Shown: positions 31,984 to 43,791 of the stretch, in pieces | Numbering within the stretch: position 1 is the stretch's first letter | Layout: each line of letters begins with the position of its first letter | Assembly: GCA_030789695.1 (NCBI GenBank) | Contig: CM061142.1 | Coordinates: 154,228,714 to 154,292,713, forward strand | Direction: 5' to 3' | DNA length: 64,000 bases | Origin: Scilla litardierei | Taxonomy: Eukaryota; Streptophyta; Magnoliopsida; Asparagales; Asparagaceae | Translations under genes and position numbers: made by a program | Notes under the pieces: model-generated | Seen by the model: the letters and a program-made list of their open reading frames with translations, nothing else | Database searches by the model: none | Told to the model about the DNA's origin: nothing

Positions 31984-32687
31984 AACAGGTAGGGATCCTA
32001 AGGATGGGATGCTAAGAATGGACCCTAGAAGCTTGGGGGTCAAGCTTGAACGACGTCCCCTTGAACAACAGTGTCTAGAATGCCGGTCTCGTTATACTCA
32101 CCGCGAATGCGGTTATCATAGAAAAGCTTGACGAGCATGGGATAAGGCCTGGGAGAATCAGCCTGGGAATATCGAAAGAGATCGACCAACTTGGTCGTAG
32201 TCGGGAGCTGGGAGAGGTTCTCGGCCTGAAATGCTAGGTACAAAATGAATCAATTCTTGAGGAGCTTGACGTTAATCAAAGAATTATACTTCCCGAGGCA
32301 AATATCGTCACGACACGTAGGAACAAAAGAAGCAGGAGCCCTAGGAGGAGGAGTGGGTTGAGGTTCTGCTTCAGGATTGGGAGGCTCGGCTTGGGGTTCA
32401 ACATGGGGAATATCAGCTTGAACTGGGGGTTCGGTAGAGACGATTGCTAGGGGGTGAACTTGGGTTTTCCTATGCTTATGAATCAGGGGCTCGGGCTCAG
32501 ATTCACTAGCCCATGATTCCTCGAAATCAGAGGGAGTAGTGAATTCAGGAGGAGGAGATGGAGATCGAGCTCGTTTCATGCAAGCTTTGGTCAGAGCCAC
32601 CTTAGGACCCCTGACTCTAGGTTCCCTAGGTTTCTTCAAAGAAAGAGATTTCGCCTTAGAAGAAAAAGATTTGGATTTGGGTTCCAT
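31984..32687 (-). pseudogene. Envelope-position ORF of host element, N-terminal part
   Basis: ATG at 32687 (MEPKSKSFSSKAKSLSLKKP). The first 60 residues are Lys/Ser/Arg-rich, followed by a Pro/Glu-rich stretch (to about residue 118) and a compact region (RDDICLGKYNSLINVKLLKN). A TGA lies at 32250-32252, after which the frame resumes (FQAENLSQLPTTTKLVDLF, LVKLFYDNRIRGEY). A frameshift near 32040 leads to the solo LTR. Both parts together would be about 550 residues. The compact region recalls domains annotated as plant transposon proteins, but I cannot assign it firmly. No signal peptide is obvious, so an envelope role is a guess from position. Confidence 0.55.
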
Positions 32688-33629
32688 CAGAATGTAATCA
32701 GAAACAAAAGTGACGAAATCGACAACAAATGAAGTTAGGGCACGAAATCGAAAGAGATAGAGGTTGAAATTATATCAAGATGACGTCAGAGGAGGAGATC
32801 GATGCAAAGGAGGAGCTAGGAGGCCTGACGAGGGCTTGAGTCGGCGGAGGGAAGGATGTTCTGCAGTCGAGAGGATGGAGGAGACTCGGGGCATTTGAAT
32901 CACTGGAGAGAGAAAGTCCCCACAAATCGACTAGTAGGGAGTGGGAGAGATCTAGGCCGTTGGATCAAAATGAACGGCGCAGATCGAAGACTATGAACCG
33001 CCAAACTCGACGGACAGGAGACTGATGCACAACGTGCAGTCTCCTGTCAAGAACTAATAAAAAATGGCTCAGAAAGGGAACATACACCTTTAGAAGAAAA
33101 CACAATTGCCTGGTTTTAGCCAGGCGCCTGTGAGATGACCTACAGGGGCCTGTTGAACAGTAGAATTTTCAAGAAATTTTGAGCCAGTTCTCGGGAAAAA
33201 GAGTGTCAATTGGGCAGGCGTCTGATGACAAAAATATAGTCACATGGAAGATGACCAGGCGCCTGTAAAATGAGCATCATTTGCATATCATGAATATGAG
33301 TTATGAAGGCTAAAAACTATAGATTGGGCAGTCGACTGTTGAAGAAGACACAATCGACTGTCTTGGTTCTGAAATCCAGAATAAAGTTAAAATCTAGGTT
33401 ATGAGACTTATCACCCTTAGACCATACTCTAATTACTCTAATAACATTAAAAAACCATCATAAACATATACAATGATACACACATCAAAATATCAAGAGA
33501 ATCATAATATTCATCAAAATCTCCAATAAATCTCATATAAAACTATTGTGAAAAATAGACACATTCAAAATGAGATATGGAAATGATCAAATGAGCTCAA
33601 AACAAGCTAAAACATATGAAAATGAGCAC
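32688..33629 (-). other. Spacer between pol and envelope-position ORF, with palindromes
   Basis: About 0.9 kb without a supported gene. From about 33010 to 33360 it contains the LTR-type palindromes: CAGGCGCCTG twice, CAGTCGACTG, and variants such as CAGGGGCCTG. These are otherwise seen in U3 regions, so this spacer could carry a promoter for the downstream ORF. The rest is AT-rich. Confidence 0.6.
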
Positions 33630-33805
33630 CTAGATTTTAGATTCAACCAAATCCCCAATTCTCCATGCAGCCTCACAAATGAATCTTCTTTTTAGAGGTT
33701 TTGAGAAGATATCGGTGGTTTGTTTTTAAGTTTCAATGTACTCTACGATGATGTCCTTTTTAGCTACATGATCATTAATGAAATTGTCACGTCTCATTCT
33801 CACAA
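33630..33805 (-). pseudogene. pol: Host element pol, C-terminal end (RNase H tail)
   Basis: Element-strand reading gives FINDHVAKKDIIVEYIET, a TAA, then QTTDIFSKPL and a Trp-Arg-Ile-Gly tail, with TAG at 33630-33632. It lines up with the last 60 residues of Copia-2 pol (HHFLDDHIAKKDII to ELGIM). Upstream sequence is lost at the Tekay-2 insertion (33853). It may be the missing end of the pol at 57165-60200. Confidence 0.75.
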
Positions 33806-33852
33806 ATACCCTATAGGGAATTCCATACTATGGAAAAAGGGAGGATGGAGCT

Positions 33853-35500
33853 TGACAAGCCCCGGGTTTTCACCAAGCGTTTATAGAAGAAACACAATAA
33901 GCAGTTCACTGCGAATGCTCGGATCATACATCACATACATATAAAAGAAAAAAACACATACAACCAACACAGAAAGTACATAATCACAAATTTACATAGT
34001 CAAAGCGAGAACTACACACCAGCATCAAGTACAAAGTGAAACTGACTCAAGTATATATGCGTAGTACTGCAAGCTACCAACACATACCACAGCTACAAAA
34101 GACAACTCGCTCTTCACTCGACCCAACTCACACTACAAGACACATCCCAAAAAGAGTGGTGTCCCCAAGTTAAAAACTCACGTCTAGGTAATCTCCTGAG
34201 GGAGATTCTACTCTGGTGTCACCTGCTCGAGACCTGAAAAGTAAAATGAGCACGTCAAAACGTGCCCATTAGGAAACTAAATAGGGTAGGGGAAATTAAG
34301 GGTTATGAGTGTAAAGACAATAGGAGTACAAGCAACCATAGTAAAGAGTACAACACACAATTGTGCAACAACAACAGATATAAAATTTATTAGTTAGAAG
34401 ATGTTAGTGACTCTTTGGAAGCCTGGGTATCACCTAAAGATAAGGGCCTGGACCTCATCCCAAATTTGGGGTGAATATAGCACACGACACAGTGGACACG
34501 GGCACTGTACGCCGGGCCTCTCAGCTTCCCCGTCCCTGGCAGGAGTGAGTCTTCCCATAGTAACACAATCTCCGTATGTCCCCTCCACTCCCGGTAAAGG
34601 CGAGTAGGAATAAGTATCACACATCACATATCTTTTCCCCAAACTTCTCAGTCCAGTCTCTTATGGTTAAGTAATACCCAAACTTCCCCAATCCCCATAC
34701 TAGGATGCTCACCCGCCTTAGGGCAGATCAAGATGTCCCAGTTGACATGTCATGTGTCATAATTTTCAATAAACATACACAAGTTCACAAATGTAATACA
34801 TGGCACACACATTATAATGGCCATTTCCCAAGTTCTCCTTAACATCATATTCAATGGGCCATTTTAACGTATATATAACAATCGCCATATAATGAAGAGT
34901 GTCACACCATCAATTTTTGTAAAAAATATCATAATTAAACTTTCTTAAAGGTATCAACAACGTTCATGCATATTGGAATGGAAAATTTAACATCACCATA
35001 AGATTCAACTTCACCCCAAACAATCCAGCTTGCTGAAATTTGCAGGAACAGCTACAAAATCAGCATGTTTCATCAATTTATTTTGTAAATTTGACAAAAC
35101 TATCTAAATGAAAGTTGAAGACATATAATCATGGATTCACCTATGAAATGTCATTCATAAATATGAATTGGGTGATTTATAGTGAATTAATTGGTAGAAC
35201 CTGTACAGACTGTTTTCCTGACAGATTTGAGGGTCTGTATTAGAAGGTAACTTTGGGCATGTTGTAGCCAGAATTTCGAAAAATATACACTGATATGAAA
35301 TTGTAGATAAACTTGTTAACTTTACAACAAGACCAAGAATAGCAAATTCCATAGAGTGTGCATGTACTGAGCTTCAATTTTCTAAACTGTGTCCAGTTTG
35401 ACAGAATTTCAGACATGTTGTAAACATTGAATTTTTTCTCCTACTTATTGAACTCAACATGTGTCAAATTTTATATGAATCTGGGGTAGGACTTCGTGAG
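33853..35500 (-). repeat. Tekay-2 3' LTR, first part (split by LARD-2)
   Basis: Starts TGACAAGCCCCGGG. A conserved stretch at 34430-34620 also occurs in 25960-26952. On the element strand an AC-rich block and a TTTTACTTTTCAG phrase (about 34235) resemble the exon-like region of the other Tekay-type LTRs. It breaks at GTGAG where LARD-2 begins. No gene. Confidence 0.82.
35496..35500. repeat. Target-site duplication of LARD-2, left copy (GTGAG)
   Basis: GTGAG directly before TGTAACGGCC, repeated at 53981-53985. Confidence 0.9.
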
Positions 35501-37820
35501 TGTAACGGCCGCTTTCCGACCGTTCGTATTTTCGCGAGTACGACTCTTTTCGTGTGCGTATTTATTTTTGCCTCTTTTTAGATCCAGACTATACGATGTG
35601 ATATGTCGTTGTGACCGTAAGAAAGAGTAGTTATTAGTGAGATTATTAGTGAACGTCATTTCACGGGTCGTTCTTCCACAAAACAGGTTTGATTGTTGAG
35701 ACGTCGTAGCTTTAGACTTAGTCACCGGACCTTTTTATTTTTTTAGTTCATTTTTTATGGACCAAACACATGATTGACCACCATACCCCCGAGCCTCTCG
35801 TCATCACGGTCATCCCGATATTTTTTTCGTAATTTTTGGACACCCCTAGCCCAACCAAACCACTAATCAAAATCAAAGCCCAATTAGCCTTAACCCAAAT
35901 TCAAATTTCAAATCCTAATCAAATCTTAATGAAATCAATTACGTATCATGAGGAGATACGAGTGGTTATCCTCACCTTCCTTTTCCCCTCTTTGCACATC
36001 CCCTCACTCACCCTCTCTCCTAATCATCGCCCAACTTATACCCCCCTCACACATGCAATTAGCAAGATCTCCTTATATCATGCAAACCCTACCCTCTTCA
36101 ACCCAAGTCACACAAGAACCCAATTGCAGCCGCCAAGGTCATCTCCCTTACGCATTCTTCTCGGCGGCGGCGGCCACCGATTGCCCCCAACTCCTGCCAT
36201 CCTCTTCTCCTCCTTCCTCTCTCTCTCTCTCTCCCCTCCCCAAAACACCTCAAAACAGCCCCCAGGCCGCACAGATCTGCCCAGCTACGCCTCACCGAAA
36301 ACACGGCCGGCCGGCCGCCCTCCAGCGACCTCCGACGGCCACCATCGCCTCCCTTGGACTCCTCTCGAGTCCCCCTATCAACTGCACCCCTCCTTGGTTA
36401 CTTCTCTCATCTCGATCTCTTTGAAGACCCCACCAAACTCAGCCCAAACGGCAGTTTGGACAGATCTGTCCATCGCTGGAAAAATGCTGTACCCGGCCAC
36501 CTCCGGCCACCGTCGGAGACCACCCTATCACCGTTGGACTCCTATCGAACCCTCTATCATCTGCAATTTTCCTTTCCCTCTTCCCTCATCTCTAACTCCT
36601 CGAAAACCCGTTGAAGTAAAGCCCTAGCGGCTATTATTGACAGATCTGTGCGCTATTCTTCAACACCGGTGCACGGCCAACTCCGACCACTTCCGGCAAC
36701 CACTCCACCACCATTGGACCCCTATTGGACCCCTTTAACTACTGCAAGTCCCCTTTGACTTCTTTGATCGCTGCTTTTCTGCTGCAACGCTCGACAATGA
36801 CCGTTGCACGAATCTGTCCTCTTCGTCTTCTTACGGCTGGCTACAACCATGCGCTGACGCTGTCGACCACCCACTGGGCCGACCAACCCCCACTAACCTC
36901 CTTCAATCCCCGGCAGCCCCCTTGGATCCTCGGAGTTCACGCGTGTCACCGAACTCACGTGTTTTTACCCGACGTTGCCGCCATCGTGAAGATCCGTTGT
37001 GCTACCCGCAACGGGAGAGAGATCGCCACTTGCTTACTGTTCGTGCCATCACCTTCCTATCCAGAAGTGTATTGATGTGCTACACATGGCCGAGACATTG
37101 TAGACGACGTCGATCCATCGCCATTCAGACCTGACATCCACTTTTTGATCGACGTCAAAAGGTTAGTCCTCTAACGCGTAGTAAGAACCCCCACTGTAGC
37201 AAAACGAAAACCTAATCTAAAAACCGTCAAAAATAACTAAATTTCATTTCCTCACCTTTAAAACATTGCAAAAATATTAGACATCGATGAAGGACTGAAT
37301 ATCTGTGCACATAGGATAGATCGTCGACTGGCTGAACCAAAACGAAAACGTGACTGTGACTGCTAGGATAGCCCCGTTGAACCTAGAAATAAACTCTAAT
37401 AGGAATGATGAAAAACGTGTCCTGACACCACTGTTGACCCGTTTCAGACGGACCCTAGCTAGCGCACCACTTCGACGGGACGCTTCAGACAGACAACACT
37501 CGCGCCACCGCAGGAAAATGTTTACACTTGTGTACTTTCGGCCACGTTTAGGCCATCTACTTCTCAAAAAGTTAAAGTACAATTAAAGAGAACCAAACGT
37601 AAAAAGATAGCGTCTGGGACCCCCTTGACAGTTTACACTTGATGACGAAGTCTGAGCACAAACAACAACAACAACTGATACCTTAGGGCTATTCTGTGTG
37701 TGCGTATGTGTGGACCCCCCTAGAATCAACAACAACAACAACAACTGCTACCATAGGTTTTACCTGTGTGTGTGTGCATGTGGACCGCCTAGAACAACTC
37801 CTTGTTACTTGTCGTGTCAT

Positions 37821-38230
37821 GATCCCAGTTATACAAAAAGCCTCCGGGCGTTTCAGATGCTCTCCATGCGAGAGTGATCCTTGTTACACAAAAAGCCTCC
37901 AGGCATTTCGGATGCTACAAAAAGCCTCTGGGCATTTCGGATGCTCTCCACGCGAGAGTGATCCCTGTTATACAAAAAGCCTCTGGGCGTTTCAGATGCT
38001 CTCCACGCGAGAGTGATCCCTGTTATACAAAAAGCCTCTGGGCGTTTCAGATGCTCTCCACGCGAGAGTAATCCCTGTTATACAAAAAGCCTTCGGGCAT
38101 TTCGGATGCTCTCCACGCGAGAGTGATCCCTGTTACACAAAAAGCCTCCGGGCATTTCGATGCTCTCCACGTGAGAGTGATCCCTGTTACAAAAGCCTCC
38201 GTGCATTTCGGTTGCTCTTCCAGCGAGAGT
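37821..38230 (+). repeat. Tandem repeat in LARD-2 LTR 1, 7 units of 55 bp plus a partial duplication
   Basis: Units read GATCCCTGTTATACAAAAAG, then a CCTCCGGGCG-type box and CTCCACGCGAGAGT. The second unit has a 28-base internal duplication. LTR 2 has six units, so number changed after insertion. Confidence 0.92.
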
Positions 38231-38260
38231 GATCCCTGTATTTTCTTGTCTTGAGCACTT

Positions 38261-38265
38261 GGGTT
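38261..38265. repeat. Target-site duplication of Copia-2, left copy (GGGTT)
   Basis: GGGTT precedes TGTAATACCC and recurs at 47548-47552. The uninterrupted LTR 2 of LARD-2 reads CACTTGGGTTTGGGGTAG here. Confidence 0.92.
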
Positions 38266-39769
38266 TGTAATACCCTGAAAGCTACTACACAAGTACTAGA
38301 GGGAGGTGAATAGTACTTTAAAATAATCAAGAGTATAATTCCTAATTATCGTGCAATCACAAACAACTATGCGGAATTAATAAGTACAACAAGAGAATCA
38401 TAACGCAAACACACGATGTAATGGGTTCGGATCCACCCAAGTCTCCCCGACTTGTTCCCGGTGATCCTACGTCCCAGACACCCGGATCCCTTCTGGCTAC
38501 TTGAGTTAGAATCCACTAACTCAAGGTTCCAATAAACAACTTCTTGTAGAAACTACTACAAGATCAACCAATACAACAATTCGTATCGTAACTCCCACAA
38601 ACCGGGATCACGAATTTCTCTCACAAACCGAGAGAAAATCACAAATAATAGATTTAATGAAATAGAAGGTGCTTACCACAAAATCCTATGCCTTGAGAAA
38701 TACTTACGGATTTAGGGCAAGGAAGGAAGAATAGAGGAGATCACGAAACCCTAGCAATCACGCGATGAACAGCGGGAGATGGCTAGGATGATGATGATGA
38801 TCAAGATTCAATCCTTCAGAAAAATGATCGCTCAAGATCTCGAAACCCTTTGGAGAAATTAGGTCACAAAAGAGAACCAGAGATTTTCGAGAGAGAGATA
38901 GAGCCTTGGAAAATGATAATCGAATCGAGACAAAATAAGATCTGAATCTAATCTCATATATGAGAAATTTCCATGTTTGAAACGAGTCAAACAGATGTGG
39001 AAAGAATCAAAACAGATCAAGAAAAATCGTGGAAATAAAATCTCCAACGGCTGGAAAATTAAAGCAGCTTAATCGGTCTAAGAAGGATCACTGACCGATT
39101 AGTTTGAAAACTAGTCGGTCGGTGAACCTTCTTGGACCGACTTGAAGGTCAACAGAGAATTTAGTGAAATAAGGAGGGTAAACTAGTCGGTCTAAGAAGA
39201 AACACTAACCGACTAGTTTGACAACTAGTCGGTCGGTGAACCTTCTTGGACCAACTAATTGGTCAACAGTAACTAGGCTGAAATACACAAGGATGACTAG
39301 TCGGTTCAAGAAGACTTTCCGACCGATTAGATCGTCATCTAGTCGGTTGGTCCTTCTACTTGAACCAACTAAGATGCACAAAAAACCATGAAACGAAGCG
39401 AGAAGCTAAGGAACACATCCTAATGGATTCTAAGGCAATCCTAGAGAAAAGATATGGTAAACATGAGAATTACTAGGCAAGTACTACTCAAGGTTTAACA
39501 TTCTAGAAGACAGTAAAAATAAACATTACAAACCGTCTTCAAAAGCTTCTACATGAAGATTCTGAATCCCTCGACTTCATTAATACTCCTTGAGCTTCAA
39601 CGAAGCTTTAGGCATAGCGATCACGTGCTCTAAGAAAGTCTTGGGACGTCGCTTGAGATCTACAAAGTAATTTGGCGACGATCTTCATAACTGCGCTCAA
39701 AGAGGATTAGTACCCAATATTTATGTTTGTTCATCATCAAAACCAAATCAGGGGAATCAATACTCAACA
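38266..39769 (-). repeat. Copia-2 3' LTR
   Basis: Plus-strand start TGTAATACCCTG, end ATACTCAACA. It has the AGAGGGAGGTGAATAG edge block. U3 holds the TAGTCGGTC palindrome module (39069-39372). Confidence 0.92.
39069..39372 (-). repeat. Palindrome-rich U3 module of Copia-2 3' LTR, shared with Tekay-1
   Basis: Boxes CTAGTCGGTC and GACCGACTAG alternate. The end of the module (39296-39372) aligns with about 9385-9470 of Tekay-1, including TCAAGAAG-CTTTCCGACCGA and GATCGTCATCTAGTCGGT. The flanking ATGGA/CGAAGCG-GAAGCT sequence just after it is also similar. Confidence 0.85.
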
Positions 39770-39784
39770 TTCTCCCCCTTTTGG
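39770..39784 (-). other. Copia-2 polypurine tract
   Basis: Minus strand CCAAAAGGGGGAGAA, directly next to the 3' LTR. Confidence 0.88.
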
Positions 39785-40569
39785 TAATGACAAACCAACA
39801 TAAATATAAATCAATAATAATGAGATAAATAAAATTCACTTACTCCCCCTGCATTGATGACTCGTTAGTTACATTTTAAATATTAAACATAAGCATTAAG
39901 AAAAAGATAAAAGTGTAAAACATGATCCAATTATTGAAATATAGGGTCAGAATCCATTTTTATATCTTCACTCCCCCTGAATCTAACATATGAAATTAGA
40001 TTCACGGTAATGTTTAAATTATCATTTAGCACTAAGTCATTATTAATTTTCTCCCCTTTTTGCATTATCCAAAAAGAGCGGGAGGAAGGCAACGACAACT
40101 ACCATGGCTAAAGAGAAATATAAACAAAAGAGTCGAAGAATATGACAACGGTCCAAATGACACCAAGGAAAATATCGAAGAAAACAAGGTGTGTTGTCGA
40201 AAAGCGAAAAGAGAAATCATCAAAACACCATCAAACCATACGATTGATTAAAGGAACATATTCTCCAATATCAACATTTTTAGCTAATTGAGTGCATGAA
40301 AAACAACTCATGTTTCCATTCAAACAAAGCTATATAGTCAATAAAATCGACCAGCGATAAAGTAAACATTAGAGACAAAAGTACAATATGCACACAGTGA
40401 CGAAATGCAATAGGATGGATATATACATATAAAAACATCAAAATTGAGACATCCAGACTACCAAAAAAATATCGATCATAACTCCAGCATAAATTGAGAA
40501 TATCACAGCAAATCCAATAAAAACATATGAAACTCATTAATATGCAAGATTATATAAAAAGTATGAATC
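39785..40569 (-). other. Copia-2 3' non-coding region
   Basis: 0.8 kb from the pol stop to the polypurine tract. Extra CT blocks lie near 39842, 39970 and 40050 (purine tracts on the element strand). No envelope-position ORF is present here, unlike the host element. Confidence 0.7.
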
Positions 40570-43500
40570 CTAAATCTCGGATTCACCCATAATCCCCAAT
40601 TCTCGACGTAACCGCACACAGGTATCTTCCTTGAGTGGTTTCGTGAAAATATCGGCGATTTGCTTCTGGGTTTCAACGTACACTAAAATGATGTCCTTTT
40701 TAGCTATATGATCATCTAGGAAATGGTGACTGACATCTATGTGTTTGGTACGGGAGTGTTGTACCGGATTCTTAGAGAGACATATTGCACTTAGGTTGTC
40801 CACCATGATAGGGCAAGTATCACAGTTTATACCGAAGTCTTTAAGTGTATGTCTCATCCAAAGAACCTGTGCACATGCATCACCAGCGGCAATATATTCC
40901 GCCTCGGTGGTGGAAAGTGCTACGGAATTCCGCTTCTTGGAAAACCAAGAGACAAAAGAATTTCCTATAAAATGGCAAGTGCCACTAGTACTCTTCCTGT
41001 CTGATTTGCATCCAGCATAATCTGCATCACTATATGAGATTAACTTATATGTGCTTGACTTTGGATAGAATAATCCGTAGTCGAGTGTGTGACTTAAATA
41101 ACGGAAAATATGTTTAACCGCTATTAGGTGTGATTCCTTAGGTTGTGATTGATACCTAGCACAAACACATACTGCAAACATTATATCTGGCCTACTAGCA
41201 GTAAGATATAATAAACTACCTATCATACCTCGATATAGACGAATGTCTACATCTTTGCCGCCCGTATCTTTATCGAGATGTGTAGTATTGCTCATTGGTA
41301 TCTTCTTGCTAGAAGCATTCTCCATTCCAAATCGCTTCAGCAGCTCCACTGTGTACTTGGTTTGGTGGATGAAGATTCCATTGTTCATTTGGCGAATTTG
41401 GAGTCCTAAAAAATATTTGAGCTTACCCATGTGGCTCATCTCGAACTGATCCTTCATGACATTAGAAAACTCTTCGCAAAGAGTGAAGTTAGTAGTACCA
41501 AAAATGATATCATCTACATAAATTTAAACTAAAATAATATCATGATTAGCATACTTAACAAAAAGCGTTGAATCAACCTCACCCATTTTGTAACCCAAAT
41601 CCAAAAGAAAGTTCTTTAGGCGATCATACCAAGCTCTAGGAGCTTGTCTCAGACCATAAAGTGCTTTCTTTAGTTTGAAAACGTGATTCAGAAATTTTTC
41701 ATTTATAAAACCCGGAGGTTGAGAACCATATACTTCCTCAACGACATCTCCGTTTAAAAACACACTTTTTACATCCATTTGAAAAAGTTTGAAATCTTTA
41801 TGGCTTGCAAATGACAATAATAACCTAATAGATTCTAATATAGCTACATGTGTAAAAGATTACTCGAAATCAATACCTTCCTCTTGCTTGTAGCCTTGAG
41901 AAACTAACCGGGCTTTGTTCCGGATGACATTTTGGTTCTCGTCTGTCTTGTTCTTGAAAATACACTTCGTTCCTATAACGTTGTGGTTCTTCGAAGGCAA
42001 CAGAACTAGCTCCCAGACCTCATTCCTCTCAAACTGAATGAGCTCCTCTTCCATGGCTAGGATCCAATAGCTATCTTCGCACGCTTCATTGATATTCTTT
42101 GGCTCCAGGGAAGAGACAAAGGCACACTGAGCGAAGAAGTTAACTTGTGATCTTGTTCTGACACCGTCTTCCTTGTTGCCTATAACTTGCTCATGGGGAT
42201 GGTCACGAACTGTTGGAATCTTTCTGGGAACACCCTGGTCACTAAGAACATTCTCAAGAGAATCATTAGTAGGGTTAGGTTCAACAAAATCAATAGCATT
42301 AGATATATCAACAGAATCATTAACTACTTCCATAGAATCATCGTCATCGATAATTCTAGGAGGGACAAAATCTTCATTAAATGAAACATGAAGAGATTCC
42401 TCGATCGTTGAGGTTCTTTTGTGGTATATCCGGTAGGCTTTGCTACGGGATGCATATCCAACAAATATCCCCTCATCGGATCTTGGATCAAATTTGTCCA
42501 AACTATGATACATGTTCTTGATAGAACATTTTGCACCAAAAACTCTAAAATGTTTAACTTGAGGTAACCTACCAAACAACAATTCATAACAAGTTTGTTT
42601 AGTGCCAGGCCTCAAGAGTGTCCTATTAAACACATAGCAAGCGGTATGTACCGCTTCTGCCCAAAATTGATGGCCAAGGTGGCTATCATCAAGCATAGTG
42701 CGAGCAAATTCCACTAGCGTCCTATTCTTTCTCTCAACAACACCATTTTGAGGGGGTGCGCGAGGGAAAGAAAAGGTGTGAGTAATACCAACCTCATCAC
42801 AGAAGTTTGAGAAAAAGTCGTTCTCAAATTCCGCTCCATGATCACTACGAATAGTGACAATGGTGGTTCCAATGAGATTTTGTACTTTCTTAACAAATAC
42901 TGTGAAGTTTTCAAAAGCATCATTTTTACTAATTAAAGTAAATACCCAAGTAAATCTAGAAAAGTCATCAACGATGACAAGTCCATATTGTGTATTTCCT
43001 AATGAAGCAACTCTAGTTGGCCCAAAAAGATCTAGATGTAAAAGCTCTAGAGGTCGTTTAGAGGATATACTTTTCTTAGGTTTAAATGACGATTTTGGAA
43101 GTTTGCCTCGTTGACATGAGTCGCAAAAGCTTTTCTTATTGAAGGAAAGCTTATGGAATCCTTTAATAGAATCTAGCTTGGATAGTTTGAAAAGTGTTCC
43201 AAAATTCGCATGACCAAAACGTCGATGCCATAAGTGTTGCTCACTTGTGTTGGCAATAAGACATTGTTCATGGGAATTTGGAATATCTAATATATATAGG
43301 TCCTTATGGCGTGTGCCAAAGAACAAAACATTATTATTATCATATCTTAAAATATGGCACATTCCTTTCTCAAAGCTAACTTTGTAACCCTTGTCACAAA
43401 GTTGGCTTATTGAGATTAGATTGTGATTTAAGCCTTTAACAAGGTAAACATCACTTATAAGGGGTTTAGAAGGGTTACCAGCTTTTCCAACACCCATTAT

Positions 43501-43791
43501 GGTTCCACTCTCATTGCCTCCGAAGACCACTCGGTTTCCATTTTCAATGGGTACCACTTCGGATAACAACTGAGCTTTACCAGTCATGTGTTTTGAGCAC
43601 CCGCTGTCAAGTATCCACCCGTTCTTGGAGCTAGATTTAGATTTGTTGCTCATCTTCTTTTTCTTGAGTACCTGAAGATAAAAATATCGTATCATGGTAC
43701 CCAAGGTCATTGGGTCATAAGGATTAGACCTTTGGAAGCCAAGTCCAATTGGACTTAGACTTCCCAATGTAATCAGCATTGTGCACGACAT
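40570..43791 (-). pseudogene. pol: Copia-2 pol: protease, integrase, reverse transcriptase, RNase H (two stops)
   Basis: One continuous frame broken only by TAA at 41860-41862 and TAA at 41524-41526. In order: protease with WILDSGCSKHMTG (about 43590-43620); integrase zinc finger (LWHRRFGHANF, then CDSCQRGK); integrase core with HLDLFGPTR, SDHGAEFEN and PPQNGVVERKNR; reverse transcriptase with [16 protein letters not shown] (Cys where Trp is usual), LFQMDVKSVFLNG and YVDDIIFG (just after the second stop); and RNase H with SDADYAGCKSDRKSTSG and STTEAEYIAA, ending ELGIMGESEI. The N-terminal edge overlaps the gag end in another frame. It acts in cytoplasmic particles and the nucleus. It is inactive unless the stops are read through. 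Confidence 0.92.

Larger units (their letters stand above)
35501..38265 (+). repeat. LARD-2 LTR 1, first part
   Basis: Includes a CT- and GC-rich block (about 35940-37161) with long open frames (for example 35836-36627) but no recognised domain. The block ends AAAAG|GTTAGTCCTC, the donor-like phrase shared with LARD-1. Then comes the 55-bp tandem repeat. It is interrupted at GGGTT by Copia-2. Confidence 0.88.

Noticed and set aside
35836..36627. Long plus-strand open frame (263 codons) in the LARD-2 LTR, Pro/Ser/Thr-rich
   Set aside because: It lies in a CT-rich LTR block where stops are rare. The frame is not kept in LTR 2 (50947-51612 is open in another frame) and no domain is visible.
37821..38230. 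Regular repeats that could suggest a CRISPR array
   Set aside because: Units are contiguous 55-bp tandem copies without unique spacers, in a plant LTR.
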